64,000 bases of DNA from Xylaria sp. FL1777 (Eukaryota; Ascomycota; Sordariomycetes; Xylariales; Xylariaceae): positions 372,001-436,000 of the forward strand of contig MU400515.1 of assembly GCA_022578965.1 (NCBI GenBank), read 5' to 3'. The notes beneath the pieces are model-generated. The model was not told the origin of the DNA. It searched no databases and saw only the letters and a list, made by a program, of their open reading frames with translations. Of the stretch, positions 9,545-22,738 are shown piece by piece. Every line of letters starts with the position of its first letter. The first letter of the stretch is position 1. The translations under genes and the position numbers were made by a program.

Positions 9545-12185
9545 ATGCTTGCTACAAGACAAATCGGATCCGGGTTCCGGTCCTTGCCTGGCTGGAGATG
9601 TCGAGCTGCCTTGAACCACGCACACCGCACTCCCAGACTACAGCCAGCATGGACGTCGCCGACACAGGTCACCCGAAGGGCCTGGAATAGCACTACAGCT
9701 ATAGAGGATGAAAAGGATGGCCATATAGAAACCGCCCCTAACGAGTCGATTCTCTGGGTTGACAGTAAGGACCGAATGCCCTGCTTATCGACGTTTTGTT
9801 TTTTTTCCTGGCCTTGTGTTGCTGACGCTTTGGCGATGGATGACAGACTTATTCCCACTCAGGATGGCTAGTTTACATTTGCCGTGGCGAAATCCTGAAT
9901 CTGACATACCGGAACTCATGAAGCGCTTTGAAAACTCCGGCTTGGGCGTCATGGACCCGGCTAACATAGTAAAGCGCGCTCTACCTGGCGACGTCTCCCT
10001 GAAGATCACTGAGATCCACCCGAGAATCAAGGATGGCGGTGCCTTTGTCAAGTTCGTCCACCCCTCGGGCGTGACACCGAAAGAAGTAGAGGCCAAGGTC
10101 TCGAAGTCGCTAGCCGAGAAACCCATCAAGCGGTTCTTTAGTCCGCTTCGTGGCGTCCAGGCCGGGTTAGTAAAAGGAGTCCCCTGGCTTGAAGACCTGC
10201 AGAGATTTCCCAAGGTTCGGCTGCGTATCGAGTTTGTTCCCAAGAATCCCGGGGAGGAAGCGGTCGAACTATCCCAGGAGACTCTGTATAGCATGTTCCG
10301 TCGGTATGGCTCCATTTCCGACATCATTTCCCAGCCTTGGGATTCCAAGGTCATCCCCAAGTACGCCTACGTCGACTTCTCCTTTGTGAGAGACGCCATC
10401 ATGGCCCGGAACTGCCTTCACGGTTTTGTTGTCCCCGAGGAGCTAGGCGGGGGGAAGCTCGGCACCAAGTTCCGCATCTCCTATGAGCGACGCACCAAAC
10501 CTCACCGTATCTGGGATTGGATTACGAATCACCCCCGAATCGTCATACCCGTCCTCGTAGCTTTGCTCACGGGCATCACAGTCGTCGTCTTTGATCCAAT
10601 ACGATCATTCTTTGTTAGAGCTCACGTTTCGCGCAAATACCGTCTGAGTAATAACAAGTTATACCGATGGCTCCGACAACAGACATCCGATATCTTTGCT
10701 TTTAGGCGAGGGGGAGCCGAACAGGCTGGCTTAAATGCAGTTTGGTCTCATCGAAAGGACATAATAGAGCAAATCCAGGCATGGCTGATGGAAACGTCGG
10801 AGACCTTTATTGTGATCCAGGGTCCTCGTGGCTCGGGGAAGAAGGAGCTCGTCCTCGAGCAAGCTCTCAAAGACAGAGAAAACGTTCTGGTGATTGACTG
10901 CAAGCAGATTGTCGAAGCTAGAGGCGAATCAACAATCATCAAGAAGATGGCGTCGGAAGTCGGGTATCGACCTATCTTTTCATGGGCGAATAGCATGAGC
11001 AGCATGATCGACCTCGCCATCCAAAGCACCACTGGTGTGAAGGCAGGATTCTCAGAGACACTAGACTCGCAACTGCAGAAAATCCTACAGACGGCAGCCG
11101 GGGCTCTACAAACTCTCGGCTTAGAAAATCGATCTAAAGGCGACGGGGGTGCCTCTCTTCCAGCAGATGCTTACTTAGAGACGCACCCCGAGAAAAGAGC
11201 CGTGGTTGTAATCGATAACTTCGTATATAGGAGCGAGGATAACACTCTCGTCTATGATAGGATCGCTGAGTGGGCTGCGGCACTCGTACAGTCTGACGTT
11301 GCTCATGTCATTTTCCTCACCAACGACTCGTCGCACACCAAAGTCTTATCAAAATCCCTCCCGGATCGCGTCTTCCATCATGTCGCATTAGGCGATATAT
11401 CGCCAGACGTAGCGAAGTGGTTCATTCTCGGCCACGTCAACGCAGGCCAAAAGACAGACGATTCGAGCGATGATAATTCGGCGGAAAAACAAAGGGTCGC
11501 AGATGCGCCGGATCTTACGGAGCTGGACGACTGCATCGGTATACTCGGCGGGCGTCTCACGGATCTCGAATACCTCGCCCGCCGCATAAAGGCCGGTCAA
11601 TCGCCTAAACAGGCCGTCGCGGAGATCACGGAACAAGCCGCCTCCGAGATCCTGAAGATGTTCCTGTTGCCTAGTAAGGTGGCCAGTGACGGCGAGAACA
11701 AGTGGTCGATGGAGCAAGCCTGGTACCTCGTGAACCAACTCTCCCAGCACGACACATTGCGGTACAACGAAGTGCTCCTCTCAGACACGTTCGCATCGTC
11801 CCTGACGGCCCCCAATGGCGAGTCGGCGCTCGAAGGCCTCTCTAACGCGGAGCTCATCACGGTGCGCTCCCACGCGGGCCGGCCGCGCAGCATCGTCGTC
11901 GGTAAACCCGTGTACCAGGCCGTGTTCCGCCAGCTCGTGGCCGACGGGGTCCTGACGGCGAAGATGGAGCTCGCGAGGCTGAAGGAGCTCGCCAAGATCG
12001 AGGGCGCCAACATCGATAAGGTTGAGAAGGAGCTCGTGGTCCTCGGTTCCCTGCCGAACCAGCCCTCGGCCGCCCGCGAGCGCGTCCAGTACCTCCTGGG
12101 CAAGATCGAGGGCGCGCAGAAGAAGATCTCGGGATACGAGCTTGAGATGGGCAAGTTGAAAAAGGTACTTTCTACTGAGTATTAA
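9545..12185 (+). CDS. YME2: Mitochondrial escape protein 2 (Yme2)
   Basis: Yme2 is an integral inner-membrane protein of mitochondria. In yeast its loss raises escape of mitochondrial DNA to the nucleus and alters nucleoid organisation. Two exons, 9545-9764 and 9847-12185, give 852 residues. The junction GTAAGG...GATGACAG restores ESILWVDNLFPLRMASLHLP, a family-typical block. The N-terminal 50 residues are rich in Arg and lack acidic residues, as in a mitochondrial targeting sequence. An RRM-like domain lies at about 195-290. A single membrane span at about 305-322 (IVIPVLVALLTGITVVVF) follows. A P-loop ATPase domain begins with GPRGSGKK near 399. The C-terminus is a predicted coiled coil. 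Length and domain order match the family. The ATG at 9545 is preferred because the peptide after it has presequence character. Confidence 0.93.
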
Positions 12186-13494
12186 AGGCGTATGATGTTA
12201 GCTAGAAAAGAACCGGTGCATTATAGTGTATGTATGTATGATGTCGTGGACAACATTAAAGTCCTTGGAGATTACGAGATAGTCTTGGGAGTAAAACAGA
12301 CGGGGAGCATGCATGCATTATATGGTGGTAAGGTATGGCATGGTTAGATACCCATCTCATTTTTTTGCGTCCTGATAAACCCTTTTTATGACGAGCGGAA
12401 TTCTGAAGAATAAAACGCCTCTACTCCAAACAAACAGTGACGTATAATTATAACATAAATTAGAGCTGGGAGGGCGATGTTTTAAGGGACGTTCCTTAAC
12501 CCCCTTTTCCAGTCTATTCAACTTGTTATCTCGGTCGATACTATCTATCTATGTAGACGGAGTTACATTGCTGGACAAGATATGGCCCTCGGTAAGTGTA
12601 CAATCAACAAGCAAAGGGAGCTGGCTAGCTGCCTTGCTACTACTAGTTGAATCGATACAAAGACGTTTCCATTGAAAAGGAAAAGGTTCACATCTATTTG
12701 GTCCGTTCTACGCAGATCAAAAAGTTCTCTGTCATGAATGATTCTTGGATGCCATCTATAATAACTTCATATCCACGAGAGACCGAGTGCCAGGATCACA
12801 GTGCAAATTCTTCGTCAAAGGTAAGAACAGACAGAATTCTAGATTGGTTGGTTGGTTGGTATCAAGTATCATGAACAAAAGCAGGATACTGCTACAATGA
12901 CTAACCACGCCCCAGTAGCGAAAAGTCGAGGCAAAAACATAAGGAATATACCGACATTCCTCCCCCCGCCTCCCCCTTTTCAACGTATCCGTTTATACCG
13001 CCGTCAATAACACCAGGTCCAAACAAATAGAGGCATAACCAGCCACTCCGTCTCCGAATATTCATTACCGCGAACGCCAGGGACCTAGGTAGAGATATGT
13101 ACCGGTATTAAAGGAGGAAAAAGAAGGAAGGGATGCGTTAATAAATTGCCCGAGACGACTTGTAGATTAGGTAGGCGAAGGAAGCACTGCCGTGTTCGCC
13201 AAAAGGGATGCGCGAGAGAGGGTATGAATGAAAGATTAGGATTGAGACGCGGCTATGGTATCAGCAAGGGCCTAACCTCGTTGCCTTGTGTATATCTGTA
13301 TGCTTGACCAACTTTTCGCAGAGTGGAAAATATCATCTTCCAGCTCTACCTATTTCGTGTAAACCATACCAAATGCTTGGCCTATGCGGCGAGACAACTT
13401 CATTTTTCTTTCAAACATGGTGTCAAAGCGGCCTTGTACAGACTTGTACAGATGAGCATAGATGAAGCTCTCGGAGCTATGTGTTCGCAGATTT
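12186..13494. other. Convergent intergenic region, Yme2 / CENP-C
   Basis: About 1.3 kb with no recognisable coding sequence. It includes AT-rich segments and a short GTTGG tandem near 12845. Both neighbouring genes end here. Confidence 0.5.
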
Positions 13495-15694
13495 TTATTC
13501 CTGAGCCTCGTCTACGAGTGGAGCGGCCATCTCACAGCCTTGGGCGAAGAAAACCCGCGCTGGCCTATCAGTGTCATTCAAAATACTGTACATGTTTCCT
13601 AGATAGGTTTCTCGTTAGCTTTCTTCTTTATACCGACTAAACGCAACGCGCAGAGTATAGATAGATGGATTCCGACGAACCTCTTGGGACGAAGAACATG
13701 CCGCCCTTGGCGATCGTAAACTCGGTCTGCGCAATAGTCACCTGGACGTTACCAGTGTGCACGAAGAAGACAAGGTGCCTCATGCGGGAGTTCTTAGTCC
13801 GTTTCTCGGCGCCTGGGGGTAGGTCCACGACACCGGCGCCGAAGAATGGCAGCGTGAGCGTCTTGGCGAACTTGAATGTGGCGTCCTTGATGTCTTTAAG
13901 GTGAATCGCGTTTTCTGAGATGGCCAATTCCTCGTGAATGATCTCAACCTCGTCATCATCCCCCGGAGGATCAAATTCATGCTCTGGTTGCCAGCAGAGC
14001 ACATCGCCCGTCACGCGGCCCAGGTCGTATTCCCAGTCATCACGTTCTACTTCTGCCTCTTCTACAATAGTTGATGGCGGTCGTCCTGGCTTCCGTCCGG
14101 CTGGATGGCGACCACGGCGTCTAGGTACCGACTCATTCTCTTCTGTGCGAACGATACCCTTCACTGTAGGCATCTTGAAATGCCGTTTGCCGGAATCTGC
14201 GAAAATGTTCTCCTGCTCTTCATCATATTCAACGTGCTCACCCTTCCACCATTCCAGTGGCTTGAATGAAGCCCGACCAGACCTTGTCGTCTTCATGGCA
14301 GTGGTTTCTTCTCTTCGCACGGTTACGAGGCCACGACTTTTGGGGAGCGGCGGGCCACGTTGAATCATCGGTGAATCTACACCAACACCTGAAGATTTTC
14401 TTTTTCGTCCCGGTTTACCCTTTTCTTTTGTCGGTGCTGACTTTGACGCAGTGCTCTGCTCCGCTTTGTTGGCCGTTGGCGAGGTCCTCTGGCGCTTTGT
14501 GCCTCTTGACTCAGCATTGCTTTCTTCAACGTCACCTGGAGAGGTCTTTGCCTGTCTCCCACGTTTCGAGACTTTAGGTGGGGGTGTAGGATCAGCAGGG
14601 GGGAACGGCTCTTTTTCTGGCTTTGTAGCAGCCTTTGGTCGTCCTTTTCGCTTCTTTACAGGCTCTTCAGCTTCTACATTTTCTCCCACAGATACGCTGC
14701 CCGATGAGGTGTCCACCGGATCATCGTGCTCTTCTTCGGTAATCGCTTTAGGTTTACGACCTCTGCGCCCAGGAGGTTTTGATTTGTTCGTCGACTTATG
14801 TGCTTGGACAATAGGCGCCTCCTCTTCTACTTCGTCATCAAGCTCTCCGGGGAATTCATCTTCAACATCACCTCCATCGACCGCTCCAGCATCAATCAAC
14901 TCCAGTGGTTCATCTTCTTCTTCCTGCTCTTCTTCTTCCTCATGCTGATCAGGAGGAGCAGAAGAGTCAGAAGAAAGGATAGGCTGCTGATTAAGGCGGG
15001 CGGGCTGGGAATAGCCGTTTGTCAATGGTCTATGGAGGCCTCTGGAGGTGCTGGCACTGGCCTTAGCATGCCGACTAACCGCCATTGTTTGGTCTTGTGA
15101 ACTCTTTGAGAAATCTAGTTTGCGCGTCACCTCCGGCCTGGGGCTCCGTTCACGAGCGGTGACAACTGTTCCCCTGGCCGGTGAAGAGGTAGGTGGTATA
15201 TGAGGGTTCAGGCGCGCAGGCGATTTCAGGTTTGTCTTGATGGGTGATCGGGCCCGCGGGAGAGATGGCCGGCTTTGCTGAAGCTTTCGCGTCGTTGCTG
15301 GACCGAGTTCGGAACCTAAACCGCCAGCCACCAGGTCAGTGATGTGAACTCCCTGGTATCCGACCCCGATGCGATTCACTACCTACCATCGTCAATCTCC
15401 ATGTCCTGCTCATCCTGCTCGTCTTCCGACACTGTGCGATGCCGACCATTAGTCGCGGCTATCAGCTCCCTGTCGGGCGAAGAGAATAAGTTGTCTAGGT
15501 CTTCAAAGCCATGTTCATCGCGTCGGCCATTGTCTGGTATCGTGAGGCCCGTTTTCCTAATTCACATCCGTCAACAACTGTAGCTCGTGGGGTCGGCGCA
15601 TGCAGTTCAAATACCTCCCGACTTTGCCCAGAGCAAAGACATGTTCATTTTGCGACTGGGTCTGCCGCCGCTGGACTGAGCCGCGAGGCGCCAT
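13495..15694 (-). CDS. Inner kinetochore protein CENP-C / Mif2 homologue
   Basis: This protein links centromeric CENP-A nucleosomes to the outer kinetochore. Four exons run downwards: 15694-15615, 15556-15387, 15315-13681 and 13598-13495. They total 1989 nt (662 residues), and the phases agree at each junction. The N-terminus (MAPRGS..., then VGRKTGLTIPDNGRRDEHG) matches the conserved Mis12-complex-binding end of fungal CENP-C. The CENP-C signature is at about 428-448 (SGRASFKPLEWWKGEHVEYD). Several AT-hook-like GRP/GRK motifs lie at about 264-273, 305-312 and 482-498. The C-terminal cupin dimerisation domain includes LVFFVHTGNVQVTIAQ and GGMFFVPRG. It is completed only by the small last exon (NMYSILNDTDRPARVFFAQG), which has no long open frame of its own. 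Acidic and Ser-rich disordered sequence fills the middle. Confidence 0.93.
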
Positions 15695-16350
15695 GCTTGT
15701 TTGTTTGCGCTAGACACTGGATTCGCTTGTTCGGTCGCAAAGTGAACGCTTCGATGTTGGATGTCCAGAAACCAGTCTCATGCAGACGTCTCAACGTCTC
15801 AATATCTCAAGAGCGAGCAAGGGAAAGGGGGAAACAATGGGATAGGGCGCGGTTAGATGTGGCCTACAATGCTACAATGGCGAAACCTGGACGGGAATGG
15901 TCGCTAGTGGGGATAATGATCAATACTGCGTGCAGGTGATGCACAGAGAGCTTGTTTACTGGAATCCCGTTTCGGGCTGTTAATTGGCCTGGTAACTCCA
16001 GTGGGACGCTACGGCTATGTTTGGCAGTTTCAAAGACGCGCTTACGATTTGGGGGACGCGCCCGCTAAAACTGCCCGCTAGATTACCGACAGCAGGTGGG
16101 TCTGTCTACCTACCAGCAATATCATCAACCTACAATCCACAGCATAAACGAAGATAATGTCCAACGCTTTCTTTTTACATGACTAACTGGATTTGTTAAT
16201 CCAGATATTTGCATTATAGAACTGAAACCCCGTTTTCTCAATTGGCAAAAATAGAGTCAAATTGAACTGTCTACCGAAAAGAATCATCCTCCTCATCGCC
16301 TACTCCCAGCCCCCCGCCAGGGCAATAATACCAAGCCACAGACGAACTCC
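15695..16350. other. Divergent promoter region, CENP-C / RNase H2A
   Basis: About 650 bases separate two head-to-head genes for chromosome maintenance. No recognisable coding sequence is present. Confidence 0.5.
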
Positions 16351-17394
16351 ATGGAAGACACACAGATGGACGAGGGCAACGTCGCCCTCGAGACGCCCGT
16401 AGCCGGCGTATTCGTGCCGCCATCCGTCCACCACGACGAGACCATCCGCGGCGAGTCGTACACGCACTTCTCGCCCGTACCGCCGTCCCTCGCCGCGAAC
16501 GAATCCGACCCGTCAACAGGCGTGCCCTGCGTGCTCGGCGTCGACGAGGCCGGCCGCGGCCCCGTGCTGGGGCCCATGGTCTACGGCGTCTTCTACCTGC
16601 CGATCCCGGACTCGGAGCCGCTGCTGAAGGCGACGCACCACTTCGACGACTCGAAAGTCCTGACGCCGGCGGTGCGGTCGTCGCTGATGGAGGCGCTCTG
16701 CACGGCGGACACGGACCTGCACGCGGCCTGCGGCTGGGCCGTCTCGAGCCTGTCGGCGCGCGACATCGGCGCCAACATGATGCGGCCCGGCGGCGCCACC
16801 TACAACCTCAACGCGCAGGCCATGGACGCCACGGCGGCCCTGATCCAGGGCGTCATGGCCCGCGGCGTCAACGTCCGCGAGATCTACGTCGACACCATCG
16901 GCCAGCCCGCCACCTACCAGAGGCGCCTCGAGGGCATCTTCCCCACCGTCAAGATCACCGTCGCCAAGAAGGCCGATAGTCTGTACCCCTGTGTGAGCGC
17001 CGCCAGTGTCTGTGCCAAAGTCACGCGTGACGCGGCGCTCGAGGTCCTTTACGAGGATTGGGTGCGGAACGGCGGACAGCACCGTGCGGAAGGAGGGGAC
17101 GGGGGAGAGGTTCTATCCTGGGGGTCTGGATATCCTTCTGATGCGCGGTGTGTAGCTTGGCTGAGGCAGAATATGCATCCGATATTTGGCTGGGGGGCTG
17201 AGTGCAGGTTCAGTTGGGGTACGGCGAAGGATATGCTGGAAACAAAAGGTGGTATCAAGGTGGAATGGCCGGCCGACGACGACGAGTCCACAAGTCGCTT
17301 GACCGATTACTTCGCCGCCAGCGGTGATAGGGAACAGGACGCCAACGAGCTTGGGACATGGTTCGGGACTCCAGCTGGGCTGGAAGCATTTTGA
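16351..17394 (+). CDS. RNH201: Ribonuclease H2 catalytic subunit A
   Basis: RNase H2 cleaves RNA in RNA:DNA hybrids and excises single ribonucleotides from DNA. Its catalytic A subunit works with two accessory subunits in the nucleus. The 347-residue product is intronless. It carries the type 2 signature GVDEAGRGPVLGPMVYG (Asp65, Glu66). The further catalytic aspartates are Asp181 in IYVDTIG and Asp227 in SVCAKVTRD, and AKKADSLYPCVSAASV surrounds the conserved Tyr. About 60 residues of Ser/Pro/acidic sequence precede the core. The C-terminal SRLTDYFA resembles a PCNA-interaction (PIP) motif lacking its Gln; in other eukaryotes the PIP box is usually on subunit B, so this is only a suggestion. 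The 5' half is strongly GC-rich. It is convergent with SEY1, with 176 bases between stops. Confidence 0.95.
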   Translation: MEDTQMDEGNVALETPVAGVFVPPSVHHDETIRGESYTHFSPVPPSLAANESDPSTGVPCVLGVDEAGRGPVLGPMVYGVFYLPIPDSEPLLKATHHFDDSKVLTPAVRSSLMEALCTADTDLHAACGWAVSSLSARDIGANMMRPGGATYNLNAQAMDATAALIQGVMARGVNVREIYVDTIGQPATYQRRLEGIFPTVKITVAKKADSLYPCVSAASVCAKVTRDAALEVLYEDWVRNGGQHRAEGGDGGEVLSWGSGYPSDARCVAWLRQNMHPIFGWGAECRFSWGTAKDMLETKGGIKVEWPADDDESTSRLTDYFAASGDREQDANELGTWFGTPAGLEAF

Positions 17395-17570
17395 TTTGTA
17401 CATAATCTTTGCATTATCATGGCGTTTGGACATACGGTACGGGTCTGGCATTAAGGACGGTCTTGAAATTCAAGCGGTCGTCCCTGACATCAACATGACA
17501 TGTGTATACTATAATCCTGTATCATATCCTCGTACGCAATTCCGAACCCACGTGGGCACTCGTGCTCTAA

Positions 17571-20307
17571 TTAAATATCGTCATCATCATCCGTGACCCG
17601 GCGGGCCTTCTTGCCACGGCTGTCCAGTGTGTCCAGGCTGATGGAGTCGCTATCCCGAGAAGGCATGGCGATGGCCTGGCGGGCCGTCTCATTGTTTTCC
17701 AAGAACTCCCGGAGTCGCTGCTTTCCAATTTCAATAGCCTGGTTCCAAGCCGCAGTGCTCATCTGCATCATCGGACCCAGCAGATTCAGATTATAGGCAA
17801 CATAGGTTCCACCGGCTATGATGATAAGGAGCAAGAAGAGTATGGGGTTGCGCAAGACTAGACAACGTTAGTAAAGGGAATGGTGTGCTTCATTTTCGGC
17901 GACTCCAACTTACCGGTCAGGAGCTCGTTCCATCCCAGGGCCAACAGTATTCCGTAGAAATACAGTGGCACTTGGGTAACTCCACCAATAGCGCTTCGCT
18001 TCGCCTCGACATATACGCCATCAGCCATCTTCTTGAACCGTACGACTAAATCCTGCCGTTTGCCTTCACTCAAAACCGTCATCTCTTCTTCAAGGCTCTT
18101 GCCATCCTCTTCATCAACACCGCCAATAGGCGTCAAGTCGTCCTCATCTTCAGGTTCCGTCCCAGCAGGCTGATGACCGACAAAGGTAGGTAGATCCGGT
18201 GGGGCATAGGTAGTGGAGAGGCGGAATCTGGAAAGGAGGGGAATCAGAGTAAGGGTTGACTCCCGTGCGCGAGTATAAATACCCTCAATGTCGTCCGCAG
18301 GTCGCCATATCCGCGGTACTCCAGCTTCATCATATCTGAACTTATCCTCGAAGTTCTCGCGGAGCTTAAGCAGAATATTTCCCTCCATAACCTCTTCATC
18401 AACCTTTTCTCTCAAAGCAACCCAACTCTTACGTCTAAGGCGCCACAGTCCGACCTCCACCTCAGCCTCACTTGCCTCAAAGCTCTTCGCCCGGTCGGTA
18501 AAGCGGCTTTCAGCTTCCTTGACGATGGAGACGAATACATTCCAGATGCGATCCCATAGGTCCTTCTCTGTAGGTGGTTTGTCTCCTTCCTCTGGTGCGC
18601 CTGATCCACCTCTCCCAGACCCAAGCTTGTTGAACTCAAGACCTACGGCATCACCCAGCCGCGATTTAACCCATCGCTCAACGCGTGTAGCAAGTCTCCG
18701 CATCTCTTCTTTTCGCAAGCGAGCGCTAACCTCATCAAGTTCCTTTTCGAAAAGAGCAAGTTGTGGGTTAAAGTTGGTCCACGCAACGCCTGGGATGGTC
18801 AAATTCTGGACCTCGGTCTTGAACTGATCCAAGCACTTCTTCTTTTCTGCAGCAACGATCTCCGCAAATTCATAGGCCGCTCCTGATTTCTGACCAGATT
18901 TTACAGCACCGGAGACAGCATCACTAAAGGAAACTACGCCAGATTTGTGAGCTGCCGTGAGCTGCCCTTGATAAAGGGCCTTGAGTCGTTGATCAATCTT
19001 GCCTTCCAGTTCTGTGCGTTTTCGCGCATAAACCGCTTTATGATACCTACTAGCTTGTATTTCGAACGCCTTGATGCATTTTTCCCTAGTTTGTTTTCCG
19101 GTCTCGCCAAGGTCTGCCAGAACAAGTGGCTTGCCGATGCGGGAAGCTTCGGCTTGTTGTTCCTCAAGCGGCCCGACAGCAGCGTCAAACGAAATAAGGA
19201 CTTCACGAGAAATCTCATCACACCGGAACTGCGCGAGAAGTTCCTGCTGCGTGGGAAGATCGAGGTCTTTGTTGTTGACAATCTGGTCCCAAACACCCTC
19301 GGCATATACAGAGAAACCATCGGCCGGAATTCTTCTGTGATACTCAGGTAGGAAGACTCCTCCTTCAAGTTCTTGTTCCCCATGCTCTAGCTGCGTTTTG
19401 GAGTTGCGGCTGCCAGGAACGAACCGTTTGCCTAAATTCCTCACCTCATCTACGAACTTCTCAGGTTGTAGAATTTTGTGCGGTAGGGCAGCGAAAGCAA
19501 AATCGAAATAATCTTCAATGCGGGCCTTTTCTAAACCTTGCGGCTTCGATATGGAGGACCAGATTTTTGTAAGATCTTGGACCAGGGTATTTCGAAGGTT
19601 GGCTAGGGGTGTGTTACCGATGTGGTCACGGATTACGAAAAATAAAAGGGACCTCGGTGTAGACCTGGATAATGTATCAGCGCCCAGATCCTACATCCTT
19701 CCCATTCTTCTACAACGTACTGCCTATCTTTAAGGAATAGCTGTAGATTGACCTCAAATACGGTCTTCAGTAAACCCATGTTAGCACCTTGGTACAGGCC
19801 GACCTGGTGTTCCCAAATGTTGACAATTAGGACCTCGCTAGTTGCCAGGGCGAACAAGGCGCTTTTTCTCTCAAAGTCTTGGTCCTCGCCGCGTTCGCGT
19901 CCATCGGTACCCTCGACATCCATGACGAGGATGTTAGCAGTCATGGAAGCGGTCTTATTCTTAGACATCCATATTCCCTTGGTGGTCTGACGGCGCTCCG
20001 TCTCGGACATGACATTGAAATCGGTTCCGAACAGGTTGTTTAGCAGGGTGGACTTCCCGGTAGACTGGGACCCGAAGACAGATATGAGGTGGTAGTTGAA
20101 GCCGGCGTCGGCAACATCGGTAGCTTGTAAATATGAACTTAGGTGGGAGCTAATGAATTGTGGCACACAGGATCAGCAGAGGAACAGACGACGAGGGACA
20201 TGGACGACAGCGTACTTGAACTCCTTGTCCTCGTCAATGACTTGGACGCCATGTTCATATTGCGCCTTGGTGGGCGCATCGCCGACTGCCGCAAAGTGGC
20301 CGTTCAT
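17571..20307 (-). CDS. SEY1: ER membrane-fusion GTPase Sey1 (atlastin-like)
   Basis: Sey1 is a dynamin-like GTPase that drives homotypic fusion of ER tubules. Four exons run downwards: 20307-20216, 20149-19721, 19664-17914 and 17857-17571. They total 2559 nt (852 residues), the normal family length. The first exon ([12 protein letters not shown]...) has no sizeable open frame of its own but matches the conserved fungal N-terminus. The P-loop GSQSTGKS is at 57-64; [20 protein letters not shown] is the switch/G3 region, and FFVIRDH is the G4 RD motif. A long helical bundle follows. Two closely spaced membrane segments (about 737-780) span the last intron (17858-17913). The cytosolic tail is charged and ends DDDDDI. 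All introns are 56-66 nt with clean GT-AG ends. Confidence 0.95.
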
Positions 20308-22738
20308 TTTCGCGGCGGGTCAAGCAAGAGCAGCAGTTCGAGGTGAGGTCGGTGAAACTCAAAGAGTAAAAAGAGCAACAGTTGCCATTGCAGAAACAGT
20401 GTCGGAGGCGCAAGCTTAGGGTGCAGCAAAGCTCCCAAGGGTAGACAAGCTTAGGGTAATTGTACAGGGTCTGAGAGGGACAGATCAACTACTTGTACTG
20501 TAATATGTAATATTGGCCCAATCGAGAAGGGAATGCACAACGGCAAGCGAGGTGAGGTAAGGACATTCCCTGTTGGCGTTATGAACTAGGGGGCGCACTG
20601 TGGTCCATTACTGTACTGCCGAGTAGACGTGCTTTGTATACGGACATTAATTACTAGTATGTACCTACTTTAACTATTCTCGAACTAGTGCCCTTGATTT
20701 ATGCGTATGAGCCTACCTAGTACCTACTTAGTGTGAAGGCCTACCGCACAGTCAGACAGCTGCCATGTCACTCGCGACGGGTGCCATCGTCACATGTCAC
20801 TTTCATATGATGTCACCTGGCGACCCAATGCCTTCAACCCACGTACCTCATGATGTACACATGTGTCTTTCTTTACTTCGAACATGCTAGCGCTTCTAAA
20901 CCAACAGCCAAAAATGGAGAGGGCAAAAGATGTACAGCAGTGGGGTAGGCTACCTAACTCAGCCTTATGGCGAAGACACCCAGAGCTAAGTGGCACGACC
21001 TAGGTCTTCATCATGTCTGTTAGGTAGCAATATGAAGTATATATGAGGTACCAAGACCTCCAAAGTAAGCACTTACAGCATAGATTATTACGCAGTATAC
21101 CAGCAACTCCTTACGCTTCTAAACCCTTTGGTTTTCTGGGGCTATCATTTTCCCCCCTTTTGTAAATGAAGCACCATGGACGTACTCATTGACATAGCCG
21201 TAGAGTCTTGGGCAGCTCACAGCTCGTAGCATAGCCTTAATTGGTTTCATGGTTTCCAAACAGCCACAGCCTTCCGATGTGAGTTCACTGAGGAGTCGCC
21301 GCAGAAGACAGAAAAGCAAAGGCCGAGTGAAGAGAGAGATAAATACACTATTATAAGAAAATTAGCTCAGATATCACGGACCTTCGGGGTTAAGAGGCAC
21401 CTCTAGCAAATCTAGGTTCTGAAGGTGCTTCTTAATGAAAGTCGTTACTTGTTGAGTATAGCTCCAAGTCAAGGTAGAGACCAAGAAAGTCTGCGAAAAT
21501 TAGCATCATATTAGTTACGTAGAAGAAACTAGTGCCTTACACTATCTGCCGCTCACATCTGTAGTGAAGCCAGAAGGTCTGCTGGCTAACAGGCTGCGTA
21601 TTTTAGACGAGCTATGAATCCCATGTTCGTCATGGCGAGGTCTGTCACCTTAAGTAGTGTTCCCACTGATAAGCATAGTGCTAGGAACTTCAGGTAGTAG
21701 TCCTCGTGGAGCGAGATGCCAGCTTGTGACCTCGTTAGTCAGTCAGCGAAACGCGCCTTTGTCTAGTAAAAGTAGCATTGTCATCTTGCGAGGAGATGGA
21801 TTGTCGCTTTAGTTTCGTCAAGATATCTACCTAGCTAACAAACCCATCAGAAATCGCTGTAAAGAATCCAGTGGCAGCCGTTGAAGAAGTTATTCCAACA
21901 AGACTATATATACTATGCAGCGAAAGTTTAGAGTAGATAGTAATAAGAGTAAAGTTGTACTATGCAAAAGCTAGTCCTTTACCTAGATTAAGAATAGTCA
22001 ATTCGGTTACGTGTAACAAACAGAGCGACAACGCCCCTCAGGAGAACAATGAGTGATGAGATACGAGAACGATCGTCTAGAAATGAAAACCTTCCATTCA
22101 TCTAATTCAAGCACTCATTCTTGATGATGCCGGATGCACGTACTACAAGGCTGTGGCCCACTACACCTGACTCTCAACGTTCTTTACACGCGTATCTCGT
22201 TCAAAGTTTATTAGCTAGGATATATCGGGCACTTTAACATAGTCAGGTATCACAATGACACTACATTCCCTAGGACACTGATAAGACAGGCATATAGTAA
22301 CTGAGAATCTGGGGGCACGCTGAAGTATACGCAGTAGTGTCGAACCGTCCCTACATTGAGACAATTTCTAAGTCCATTGTATTCAGCTATATTTGAGCAC
22401 TCTGTGGGTGATGGCAAAGGTGGCAATCATTAAGCCGCCTAAACCTAAATTAGTACATTCAGTGTGCATCGCATATTGAACGGACGCGCTCATCTTCATA
22501 ATTGCAAAGGCCATCTCAAACGCCAGACTCCTACGCAATGCAGCGGCTATTATTGCCGTTCTTGTAGCCCTTCCCACCATAGGATAGGTCGCCCTATCAA
22601 AACCTTCAAGCCTAACCCCTTTGTATCCCATGGTATCTTTACTCAAAGCACTGACGCCACATCACTATTCTAGTAGTATACATTGATTCGCAGCCCTGCT
22701 TAGTAAAGGAATGTCGATCAAAAACATGGGTCTCTTAT
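20308..22738. other. Intergenic, SEY1 to PFK2/FBPase
   Basis: About 2.4 kb. The first few hundred bases are the SEY1 promoter. The rest is AT-leaning with many stops. A short ATG-initiated minus-strand open frame (22634-22383) has an even amino-acid composition but matches nothing I recognise. TACCTA words recur at 20660-20730. Confidence 0.5.

Noticed and set aside
22383..22634. Small minus-strand ORF (MGYKGVRLEGFDRATYPMVG...)
   Set aside because: The composition is plausible, but there is no recognised family, no introns or neighbours to support it, and it lies in AT-leaning intergenic DNA. Too weak to call.
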